Source of the DNA: Planctomycetota bacterium
GTDB lineage: Bacteria; Planctomycetota; PLA2; JAEUHO01
DNA length: 64,000 bases
Assembly: GCA_020851795.1 (NCBI GenBank)
Contig: JADZCA010000035.1
Span: 62,001 to 126,000 of the forward strand
Reading direction: 5' to 3'
In this document: one piece after another, positions 52,742-60,720 of the stretch
Numbering within the stretch: the stretch's first letter is position 1
Layout of the letters: each line of letters begins with the position of its first letter
The notes under the pieces: generated by a model
Database searches by the model: none
Told to the model about the DNA's origin: nothing
The model's input: only the letters and a program-made list of their open reading frames with translations
Made by a program: the position numbers and the translations under genes

Positions 52742-54565
52742 TCAGTCGATCCAGGTGCCGTAGAGGTCGGTGCGCGCCGTGCCGTCGGGGTTGGCGACGA
52801 CGCTCGAGCTCGTGTCGCCGAACACCGTGAACGCGGCGCCGTCCACCGCGACCACGGCGCAGCGGTCGGGATAGCTGCGCGTCCGGGAGAGCGAGCGGAA
52901 GTCGGAGCGCGCGTCGGCGCCCACGAGGTCGCTCCACGTCGCCCCGCCGTCGGCCGACGAGCCACCGTGGCGCTCGCAGAGCAGCTCGCCCCCGACGTCG
53001 ACCGCCTCGAACCACGTCACGAACGGCGCGCCCGTGACGGGATCGCACGAGATCGCCGGCCCCCACTGCGACCGGCCCGGCGTCGCGTCGCCGAGCGGCG
53101 CGGAGACGGCCCACGTCGCACCGAGGTCGTCCGACCACCGCACGACGACGTCGCGCACCACCGGGTCGGCCGTGGCGTCCTCGGCGTCCGTGCACGCGAC
53201 GTACAGGCGTCCCGCGAACGGCCCGCTCCGCGCGAAGTCGAGCTGCACCCCGAGGATCGGGCCCGTCCGCAGGCCGTCGGGGAGCTGCATCGGCGGCAGG
53301 AACGGCGCGACCGCGCGGAGGCCGAACGGGTCGCGCACGAGCGGCGTGTCGGTCGGCGAGAACCCGTAGGTCGCGCCCGCCCCGTCGGCGTCCGCGTCCA
53401 CGTAGACCGACTCGCGGTCCCCGTCCATGGTGTAGGCCAGCGCGGTCCACGCCACCGCGAGCTGGCCGTCGGGGCCCACCGCGGCGTCCACCTCGTTCAC
53501 GCCGGGCGTGAGCCCGGACGCCACCGTGCGGGACGCGCCGAACGCGCCGTAGGCGCCCGTGCCCCCGTCCTCGACCGCGCTGGCGACCACGATCGCCGCC
53601 TCGTAGGGAGGCCGGGGCTCCGCCCAGGCGACGTGCACCGCGTCCACGTCCGCGTCGGCGCCGTCGGGGCCGACTGCGATCGCGAGCATCATCGGGAACA
53701 CCGACGCGAAGCTGACCTGCGGCGTGGTGGCGACGACCCGGCTGCGCGCCCACGTCGCGCCGCCGTCGGTGCTCTCCGCGGCGACCACGTCCACGCCCAG
53801 CGAGGCGTCGGCGACGCCCATCGAGATCCGGATCGCGACGTAGGCGAGGTGCAGCCGCCCGTGGCGGTCGAAGGCGACGCGCGGCGACAGGCGCGAGCGC
53901 TCGCCGAGCCCGTCGCTCGCGTCGGTGAGCTCGGACGCCACCCAGTGCGCCCCCGCGTCGGTCGAGCGCCACACCGTCGAGCGGTACCACAGCGACGTCT
54001 CGTCGAACGCGGCGCCGCACGCCACGAGCCGCGACGCGTCGGTCGGGTCCACCGCGACGTCGGCGAAGCCCTGCGAGAACGCCGCGACCCCGATCGCCAC
54101 GTCGTCGCGGACGTGGCGCGTCATCGGGAGCCCGTCGGGCCCCGACGCGCCCGCGCGCCCGTCGAGGAACGTCAGCGCGACGTCCACGACGACCGGCGCG
54201 CCGGGCACCGCCACCGGTCCGGCCGCGATCACAAGGTGCGCGTCGTCGAGCACGAGGCCCACGCTCACCGCGTCCGCGGACGTCCCGCCGACGAACGGCG
54301 TCGCGCCGCGCGCGTGGAACCCGACGAGCACCGCCGCCCCCGCCGCCCCGAAGCCGCTCCCGGTCAGCGTCACCGGCTCGCCCGTCGCCGCCATCCCGCC
54401 CCGCGGCGACGTGCCCGCGACCACCGACGCCGGCGGCGTCGGCGTGCCGCCACCCCCGCCCCCCGCGCCCCCCCCTGCGCCTCCCCCGCCGCCCCCACCA
54501 CATCCCCCCACGACCGACAGCAGGAGGATCGACACGGCGACCGAGCAGCGGCGGGACAGGCGCAT
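52742..54565 (-). CDS. sialidase/BNR-like lipoprotein with IPT domain
   Basis: 607 residues from the ATG at 54565 (MRLSRRCSVAVSILLLSVVG GC), with GGAG seven bases upstream. The lipobox VGGC is followed by a long Gly linker. An IPT/TIG-like domain (SPRGGMAATGEPVTLTGSGF) precedes a beta-propeller-like region with BNR/Asp-box style repeats: VWRSTDAGAHWVASELTD, ESTDGGATWARSRVV, RWSDDLGATWAVSAPLG and SADGGATWSDLVG. Each SxDxGxxW box marks one propeller blade of the sialidase fold. The catalytic Arg triad of true sialidases was not identified, so binding and not cleavage may be its role. It is surface exposed or periplasmic. Confidence 0.87.
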   Translation of the reverse strand: MRLSRRCSVAVSILLLSVVGGCGGGGGGGAGGGAGGGGGGTPTPPASVVAGTSPRGGMAATGEPVTLTGSGFGAAGAAVLVGFHARGATPFVGGTSADAVSVGLVLDDAHLVIAAGPVAVPGAPVVVDVALTFLDGRAGASGPDGLPMTRHVRDDVAIGVAAFSQGFADVAVDPTDASRLVACGAAFDETSLWYRSTVWRSTDAGAHWVASELTDASDGLGERSRLSPRVAFDRHGRLHLAYVAIRISMGVADASLGVDVVAAESTDGGATWARSRVVATTPQVSFASVFPMMLAIAVGPDGADADVDAVHVAWAEPRPPYEAAIVVASAVEDGGTGAYGAFGASRTVASGLTPGVNEVDAAVGPDGQLAVAWTALAYTMDGDRESVYVDADADGAGATYGFSPTDTPLVRDPFGLRAVAPFLPPMQLPDGLRTGPILGVQLDFARSGPFAGRLYVACTDAEDATADPVVRDVVVRWSDDLGATWAVSAPLGDATPGRSQWGPAISCDPVTGAPFVTWFEAVDVGGELLCERHGGSSADGGATWSDLVGADARSDFRSLSRTRSYPDRCAVVAVDGAAFTVFGDTSSSVVANPDGTARTDLYGTWID

Positions 54566-54699
54566 GGAACGCTCCGCGAGGGAGCGCGACACCGCGCCCC
54601 GTCTCGTCCCCCACGCAAAGCGCCCGCGAACGGGACAAAAACCCCGCCCGGTCCACGACACCCCGGGGGACGCGGCGCCGACGCCCGCGATCCGCGCCC

Positions 54700-54936
54700 G
54701 ACGCGGGCCCCGGGGCGACGCAGGCCCCGGAGCGCACGCGGGCCCCGAAGCGGACGCGGGCCCCGAGGCGAACGCGGGCCCCGAAGCGGACGCGGGCCCC
54801 GGAGCGCACGCGGGCCCCCGAGGCGGACGCGGGCCCCGAGGCGGACGCGGGCCCCAGCGCGGACGCGGGCCCCGAGGCGGACGCAGGCCCCGGAGCGCAC
54901 GCGGGCCCCGAAGCGAACGCGGGCCCCGGGGCGACG
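54700..54936. repeat. 18-bp minisatellite, about 13 copies
   Basis: Tandem units of the form GAAGCGGACGCGGGCCCC, varying in the first half, run from about 54700 to 54936. One unit carries an extra C, breaking the frame. The array ends two bases before the stop codon of the kinase gene, so it forms the 3' flank of that transcript. Confidence 0.9.
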
Positions 54937-54937
54937 C

Positions 54938-57900
54938 TCAACCGCGGACGCGGCGTCCTCGGCGCGTGCGCAGGCGCGGGGGCCAGGTCGCCGGCGGCGG
55001 AGCGGGCGCGCGGCGGGCGCGGTGGAGGTCGCCGCGGGAGCGGGTGGTCCAGAGGCGGACCGAGCCGTCGCCCGAGCACGTGGCCACCGTCGAGCCGTCG
55101 GCGGAGACGTCGATGCCGTTGACGTACCAGCGGTGGGCGACGATCGAGTGGACGAGCTCGAGGCGGTCCACGTCCCAGACGCCGAGGCGCGCGTCGTCGC
55201 CGCCGGAGAAGAGGCGGTGCCCGTCGGGGGAGAACGCGACGGCGAGCACGCGGCCGCGGTGCCAGCGCAGCGTGCGCAGCACCGTGCCCGCCTCGGTGTC
55301 CACGACGATCACGCTCCCGGCGTGCGAGGCGACGGCGACGCGGCGCCCGTCGGGGTGGAAGGCGACGCCGCCGACGGAGGCGTCGGGCAGCGGCACCGCG
55401 CGCAGGCGGGTGCGGCGTTCGACGTCGTAGACGACGAGGCCGTCCTGCACGGCGACGACGCGCGAGCCGTCGGGGCTGACCGCGACGGCGGCGGTCGGGA
55501 GCTCGCCCAGGCGGCCGACGGCGGCGAGCGTGCGCGCGTCGAAGAGCTCGATGCCCTCGACGGTGGCGCCGACGACGAGGTCGTCGCCGACGAAGGCGAC
55601 GCCGCGGGCCGCGGAGGCCCGGCGTGAGAGCACGTGGTCGGCGCCCGCGGCGAGGTCGGTGACGTGCAGCACGTTGTCGCCGACCGCGTCCACCGCGACC
55701 CAGGCGAGGCGCGTCCCGTCGCGGCTCCACGCCACCGAGAAGCCCGGCTGGGGCGACGGGGTCGAGACGACCGCGAGGGTGCGCAGCGACCGCGCGTCCG
55801 CGACGCGGAGCGCGCCGTCCCAGCCGACGGAGGCGAGGAGGTCGCCCTGCGGCGCCAGCCGGACGTCGTAGGCGAAGCTGCGGTGGCCCTCGGCGGAGAA
55901 GTCGGTCGCGTCGCTCGCGGCCGCGTCGAAGGCGCGCAGCGTGCCGTCCTCGCCGACCGCGACGACCGTCGCCCCGTCGGGCGAGACGTGCGCGCCCCGC
56001 ACCCCGCCGTGGAAGCCGAGCAGCGTCGCGACGACGGCGCCGGAGGCCGCGTCGCGCAGGCGCACCGCGCCGTCGTTGCCCCACGTCAGCAGCCGGCGGC
56101 CGTCGGGCGTGAAGCGCGCGGCCCGCGTCTCGTCGCGCGCGTCGGACACGCGCAGGAGCACCGCGCCGTCGTCGGTGCGCGAGACGACCACCGACGCGTC
56201 GATCGCGCAGCTGACCACGCGGCGGCCTTCGGGGTCGAGCGACGCGAAGGTGGCGATCCCGTCGTGCAGCGGCCGCACGCTCGCGGGCCGCGGCCGGCCG
56301 TCGTCGAGCGCGCACACCTTGACCGCGGAGTCGCCGCCCGCGAGCACGAGCGGCCCGCGCGGCGCCAGGCCGTCGGCGCCCTCGTACTCGACCTTGCGCG
56401 TCTCCCACGCGACCCCGTCGGCGGGCAGCCGGGCGTCCGCCGGGTCGGCGGCGGCGAGGTGGAGCCGGTGCGCGCCGTCGTCGGCGACCCACCACACGCC
56501 CTCGCCGTCGCGCGTCAGGCCCACGAAGCGGGCCGCCGGCGTGCGCAGGACGCGCAGGGGCGTCGCGCCGCCGCGGTGCACCTCGGTGCGCGCGCCGTCG
56601 AGGACGAGCCACGTGCGCCCGTCGGGCGAGAGCGCGGCGAGGCCCGGGACGGCGCGGCGCCCCGCCTCGGGCCCGAAGCGGTCCCCGAGCGGGCGCGAGG
56701 TGACGACGGCGGCGCCGTCGGAGGCGCGGCGGGCCACGAGCGCGACGCGACCGTCCGCGACGCCCGCGAGCTCGTAGGCCTCGCCCTCGGCGGGCGCGGC
56801 GACGTCGAGCGCGTCGTCGAGGCGGCCCCGCAGGTACGCCCACTCCCAGCCGCGGTGCGCGGGCGGCGCGCGGTCGAGCGCCTCGGCCGCGCGCACCGCG
56901 TCGGCGCCGTCGAGCGCGCTCGTGGCGGAGGCGACGGAGGAGACGTAGGCGAACCAGCGGGCGTCGTCGCGCTCGCGCGCGGTCTCGTCGGCGCGCCGGT
57001 CGGCGAGCGCGCGGGCCTCGCGCTCCGCCGACGCGAGCCACGTCCCGCCCACCGCGGCGGCGACGAGCGTCGCCACCAGCAGCGCGACGGTGGCCGCGAG
57101 CGCGCGGTGGCGCCGCGCGAACTTGCGCAGCACGTACATCGCGCTCGGCGGGCGCGCCTGGATCGGCTCGTCGGCGAGGTGGCGGCGAAGGTCGTCGGCG
57201 AAGGCCTGCGCGGAGGGGTAGCGGTCCTCGCGGTCCTTGGCGAGCGCCTTGGCGACGATCGTCTCGAGGTCGCCGCGCAGGCGCGGGTCGATCGTGCCGA
57301 GCGCGGGCGGCACCTCCTCGCTGACGCGGCGCGCCGCGACCGCGATCGAGTCGGTGTCCACGTCGATGGGCAGCCGGCCGACGAGGAGCTCGTAGAGCAC
57401 GACGCCGAGCGCGTACACGTCGGTGCGGACGTCCACGTCGGCGGCGCGCCCCGAGAGCTGCTCGGGGCTCATGTAGGGCAGCGTGCCGAGCACCTGTCCC
57501 GCCTGCGTCGCGACGGTGGCGCCGCGCCCGTCGCCCGACGCGACGCGCGCCACGCCGAAGTCGAGCACCTTCGGGCGGCCGTCCTCCTGCACGAGGACGT
57601 TGCCCGGCTTGAGGTCGCGGTGGACGACGCCGCGCTGGTGCGCGTGGTGGACCGCCTCGGCGACCTCCGCGAGGAGCGCGACCCGCTGCGCCACCGTGGG
57701 CGACGCGGTCCGCGCCCACGCGTCGAGGCGCACCCCGCGCACGAACTCCATCGCGAACCACGGCTGGCGGCCGAGCGGGCCGTCGTGGGCGCCGGCCTCG
57801 TAGATCTGCGCGATGCCGGGGTGCGAGAACTGCGCGAGCGTCTCGGCCTCGAGCTCGAGCCGTCGCAGCGCGCCCGGCGTGGCGACCGCGGGGCGCACGA

Positions 57901-58285
57901 CCTTGAGCGCGACGGTGCGCGCGGGGTGCTCCTGCAGCGCCTCGTAGACGACGCCCATGCCGCCCTCGGCGACCTTGCGCACCACGCGGTAGCGGCCGAC
58001 GCGCTCGGGCGCCACGGCGCCGCCGGCGGCCTCGAGCGCGCGCGCGGCCGCCGCGGCGACGAGCGTCGCCGCGCGGTCCACCGTGGGCCGGTCGTCGGGG
58101 ACGTCGTGGGCGAGGAGCGCGCGCACCTCGGCGAGCAGCGCCGCGTCGGCGCCGCACTCGCGGGCGAGGTGCTCCTCGCGCGCGGCGCCTTCGAGGGCGC
58201 GGGCGGCGCTGAAGACGGCGAACAGGCGCTCGTAGGCCGAGCGCCCACCGCTGTCGGCGGGCGTGCGGTCGGGGTCGTCGGTCAC
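54938..58285 (-). CDS. Ser/Thr protein kinase with C-terminal WD40 propeller
   Basis: 1115 residues. The GTG start at 58285 overlaps the stop of the ECF sigma gene (GTGA). The Hanks kinase domain (about 98-370) has AEGGMGVVY, K128, HRDLKPGN with D224, DFG at 242 and SPEQL. A transmembrane helix (about 400-420; ALAATVALLVATLVAAAVGG) divides it from a long extracytoplasmic region. From about residue 530 there are WD40 repeats such as FSPDGHRLFSGGDDARLGVW, VSADGSTVATCSGDGSVRLW and VSPDGATVVAVGEDGTLRAF, enough for two propellers. The kinase/WD40 plus ECF sigma pair is a planctomycete hallmark: the kinase may activate the sigma factor by phosphorylation. Confidence 0.95.
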   Translation of the reverse strand: MTDDPDRTPADSGGRSAYERLFAVFSAARALEGAAREEHLARECGADAALLAEVRALLAHDVPDDRPTVDRAATLVAAAAARALEAAGGAVAPERVGRYRVVRKVAEGGMGVVYEALQEHPARTVALKVVRPAVATPGALRRLELEAETLAQFSHPGIAQIYEAGAHDGPLGRQPWFAMEFVRGVRLDAWARTASPTVAQRVALLAEVAEAVHHAHQRGVVHRDLKPGNVLVQEDGRPKVLDFGVARVASGDGRGATVATQAGQVLGTLPYMSPEQLSGRAADVDVRTDVYALGVVLYELLVGRLPIDVDTDSIAVAARRVSEEVPPALGTIDPRLRGDLETIVAKALAKDREDRYPSAQAFADDLRRHLADEPIQARPPSAMYVLRKFARRHRALAATVALLVATLVAAAVGGTWLASAEREARALADRRADETARERDDARWFAYVSSVASATSALDGADAVRAAEALDRAPPAHRGWEWAYLRGRLDDALDVAAPAEGEAYELAGVADGRVALVARRASDGAAVVTSRPLGDRFGPEAGRRAVPGLAALSPDGRTWLVLDGARTEVHRGGATPLRVLRTPAARFVGLTRDGEGVWWVADDGAHRLHLAAADPADARLPADGVAWETRKVEYEGADGLAPRGPLVLAGGDSAVKVCALDDGRPRPASVRPLHDGIATFASLDPEGRRVVSCAIDASVVVSRTDDGAVLLRVSDARDETRAARFTPDGRRLLTWGNDGAVRLRDAASGAVVATLLGFHGGVRGAHVSPDGATVVAVGEDGTLRAFDAAASDATDFSAEGHRSFAYDVRLAPQGDLLASVGWDGALRVADARSLRTLAVVSTPSPQPGFSVAWSRDGTRLAWVAVDAVGDNVLHVTDLAAGADHVLSRRASAARGVAFVGDDLVVGATVEGIELFDARTLAAVGRLGELPTAAVAVSPDGSRVVAVQDGLVVYDVERRTRLRAVPLPDASVGGVAFHPDGRRVAVASHAGSVIVVDTEAGTVLRTLRWHRGRVLAVAFSPDGHRLFSGGDDARLGVWDVDRLELVHSIVAHRWYVNGIDVSADGSTVATCSGDGSVRLWTTRSRGDLHRARRAPAPPPATWPPRLRTRRGRRVRG

Positions 58286-58893
58286 GGCGGGCCCGCGGCC
58301 TCCCCGTCGCCACGGCCGGGCCCGGCCGCGAGGCGGCGCGCCAGCCACGCGCGCGCCATCGCCCAGTCGAGCTTGACGAGCGAGGGCGACACGCCGAGGA
58401 CCTCGGCCGCCTCGCCGACCGTCATGCCCGCGAAGTAGCGCAGCTCGGCCACGCGCGCGTGGCGCGGCTGCAGCCGTGCGAGCTCCTCCATCGCCTCGTC
58501 GAGGTCGAGCAGGTCGGCGTGGGGGGCGCCGTCGGCACCGGCGACGCCGTCCACCGCCGCGAGCGTGATGCGGTGCAGGCCGCCCCCCCGCTTGTCGGCG
58601 CGGCGGCGCCGCGCGGCGTCGATGAGCACGTGGCGCATCGCCTTGGCGGCGACGGCGAGGAAGTGCGCGCGACCGGTCCACGCCTCCTCGGGCGCGCGCC
58701 CGACCATCTTGAGGTACGCCTCGTGGACGAGGGCCGTGGGCTGCAGCGTGACCTGGCGCGGGCGCTCCGCGATCATCGCGGAGGCGAGCGCGCGCAGCCG
58801 CTCGTAGACGAGGGGCAGCAGCCGGTCGGCGGCGCTCGCGTCGCCGGCCGCGAGCGCCTCGATCATGCGGGTGGCGTCGGACGCCGTGGACAT
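58282..58893 (-). CDS. ECF RNA polymerase sigma factor (TIGR02999-like)
   Basis: 203 residues from the ATG at 58893 (MSTASDATRMIEALAAGDAS). Region 2 carries LLPLVYERLRALASAMIAER and the family signature LQPTALVHEAYLKMVG; region 4 contains LARLQPRHARVAELRYFAGM and EAAEVLGVSPSLVKLDWAMA. It is translationally coupled to the WD40 kinase downstream, and no anti-sigma gene is adjacent, so regulation by phosphorylation is the likely mode. The target promoters are unknown. Confidence 0.93.
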   Translation of the reverse strand: MSTASDATRMIEALAAGDASAADRLLPLVYERLRALASAMIAERPRQVTLQPTALVHEAYLKMVGRAPEEAWTGRAHFLAVAAKAMRHVLIDAARRRRADKRGGGLHRITLAAVDGVAGADGAPHADLLDLDEAMEELARLQPRHARVAELRYFAGMTVGEAAEVLGVSPSLVKLDWAMARAWLARRLAAGPGRGDGEAAGPP

Positions 58894-59256
58894 CCGGGCG
58901 ATTCTCGCACCCCGGCCGCGCCGCGGGGAGCGCTCCGGGGACGGACGCCCCGCGCGGCCGTCACGGAGCCCGGCGGTCGGCCCGAGGTCGAGCGCCTCGT
59001 GGCGGGGATCGAGCAGATCGAGGCGCGCGCGCCCGCGGCGCAGCGCTTCGACACCGCCGCCCTGCGTCGCAGCCTCGGGCTGCCGCCGGCCTCGACGCAG
59101 CCCGCGACGTAGCGCGCACGGGCGACGCACCCCGCGCCCGTCGGCGGGCTCCACGGGGGCGGTTCCGCCGTCGCCCGCACCGCGGAGCGCCCGGCACGGC
59201 AGGCGGCGGGCGTCCGTCTCGCGGCGCGGCGCGCCCCCCCGAGCGCGCCGGCCGCG
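58894..59256. other. noncoding gap upstream of the ECF sigma gene
   Basis: About 360 bases. A + strand frame ending at 59112 (VAGIEQIEARAPAAQRFDTA ...) looks slightly protein-like but has no convincing start. Otherwise no signal seen; the sigma gene's promoter should be here. Confidence 0.35.
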
Positions 59257-60391
59257 TCAGCGCCAGTCGGCGGGATCGAGGGCGCGCAGGTCCCGCGCGT
59301 ACTGCGTCTCGTCGAAGGGCCGCCGCGACGTCAGCAGCCCGTGCAGCTGCGCCACGACCACCGAGCCGATGGCGTGCACGGCCGCGTGACGCCCGACCCC
59401 GGCGGCCCGCAGCCTCGCCAGCGTCTCGGCGGTGACGGGCGGGGCGACGCTGGCGAGCTGCGTCTCGACGACCGCGTGCATCATCGCGTGCATCGGCGCG
59501 CTCTTCCCCACGGCGAGCCCGTGGGCCCGATGGTGCGCCTGAACGCCGAGCTGCCGCTCGCCCTCGTCGAGGTCGAGCCACCGGGCGAGGTGCGAGCCCC
59601 CGTCGGGGTCGTACGGGAACTCCTCGAGGACCGCACGGACCGTCTCGTCGTCCATCTCGGCCGGGTCGTCGTCCACGTCGTCGGAGTCGAAGTCCTCGTC
59701 CTCGTCGAAGTCGTCCTCCCCGAGGTCGTCCTCTCCGGCGTCGCCCTCTCCGGCATCGTCGCGCTCGCCGTCGGCGGAGCCCGCCCCGCGCGGCGAGCGA
59801 CGCGCGGGCTCGGCACCCACCTGCGCGACGCGAGCGCCGGTGCGGGACGCGTCGAACGCCTCGGGGTCGAACGGCTCTCCGCCCCACCACTCGAGGATCT
59901 CGTCGCGATCGGGGAAGCTCGGGTCCGTGCCGGCCTGGCAGAGCCGGTCGTAGCCGTACGCGCCGCCGCAGTCCTCGGGGGGGCGCGGCGCCCTGTCCGG
60001 CGACGAGTCGGGCCACGTGAGGCAGCCCGTCGTCCGGGGCGAGGGGCCGCCGCTCGACGACCGACACGCGCACCTCCCATGAGTCGCCGAAGTCGTAGAC
60101 GTACTCGAGCGCGCTCCCGTCGCGCGGGAGCGCCTGTGCGAGCGTGAGGTCTCGCTCGTCGAGGCCACCCAAGTCGTCGGTGTCGCGATCGCGGTACGTC
60201 CGCGAGCCGACGGTGAACTCGTGCAGGTGCTCGTCGTCCCAGTCGAACGCCGCCTGCAGGACATCGTGCAGTACGGCGAGCGACGCCTCGCTGCGGACGA
60301 GCAGCTCGCGGACGACGGGTCGCCGCACGCCCACGAGCGCGGCTCGCAGGTGGTGGACCTCGGGTCCTTCGGGCTGTCGTCGGCGGGCCAT
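59257..60391 (-). pseudogene. pRiA4b ORF-3-like protein gene with an apparent frameshift near 60025
   Basis: From the ATG at 60391 the first frame gives a clear pRiA4b ORF-3-type domain: LRAALVGVRRPVVRELLVRS, LHDVLQAAFDWDDEHLHEFT, VGSRTYRDRDTDDLGGLDE and YVYDFGDSWEVRVSVVERR. The family's usual continuation (a CL...PPEDCGG-YGY motif) is found in a different frame: CLTWPDSSPDRAPRPPEDCG then GAYGYDRL. So the frame shifts near DDGLPH / GCLTW, at about 60020-60035. The second frame continues through a very acidic stretch (EDDLGEDDFDEDEDFDSDDV) to a C-terminal helical domain ending LRALDPADWR. If the shift is a sequence error, the gene encodes about 378 residues; if real, it is broken. Confidence 0.7.
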
Positions 60392-60720
60392 GGCGCGGTG
60401 ATCCGGAGCCGGGAGGAGACGGTCGCGAGCGGAGCGCGGCGGACCGACGGACGCCGGGGAGCGCCGCGATCGTCCCGCCGTCGCCGGGCGCCGTCGGCGC
60501 CGCGACCGCGTTCGCCGCGCGCACGCCGCGGGGGAACGGCGACGGTCTCGGCGTCGGTGGCCCCGACTCGGCCGGCCGCGCGGACCCGAGCCCGAAGCGT
60601 GGCCGCGAGCCGACCAGTGGCGTCCGCCCGACGTCGGCGGCGCGGGGGATCGGGGTTGACCGCGGGGGGCCGGAGAGCCGACGATCGTGCGCCGAGGGAC
60701 TCGACGGCGGAGGGACGGCC
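60392..60720. other. noncoding gap before the patatin-like gene
   Basis: About 330 GC-rich bases between divergent genes. GGCGGAGGGAC just before 60721 is the ribosome binding site of the next gene. No other signal could be assigned. Confidence 0.4.

Noticed and set aside
58963..59112. Possible 37-50-residue + strand protein ending at 59112
   Set aside because: Some protein-like character (VAGIEQIEARAPAAQRFDTA) but no ribosome binding site, no clear start and no family.
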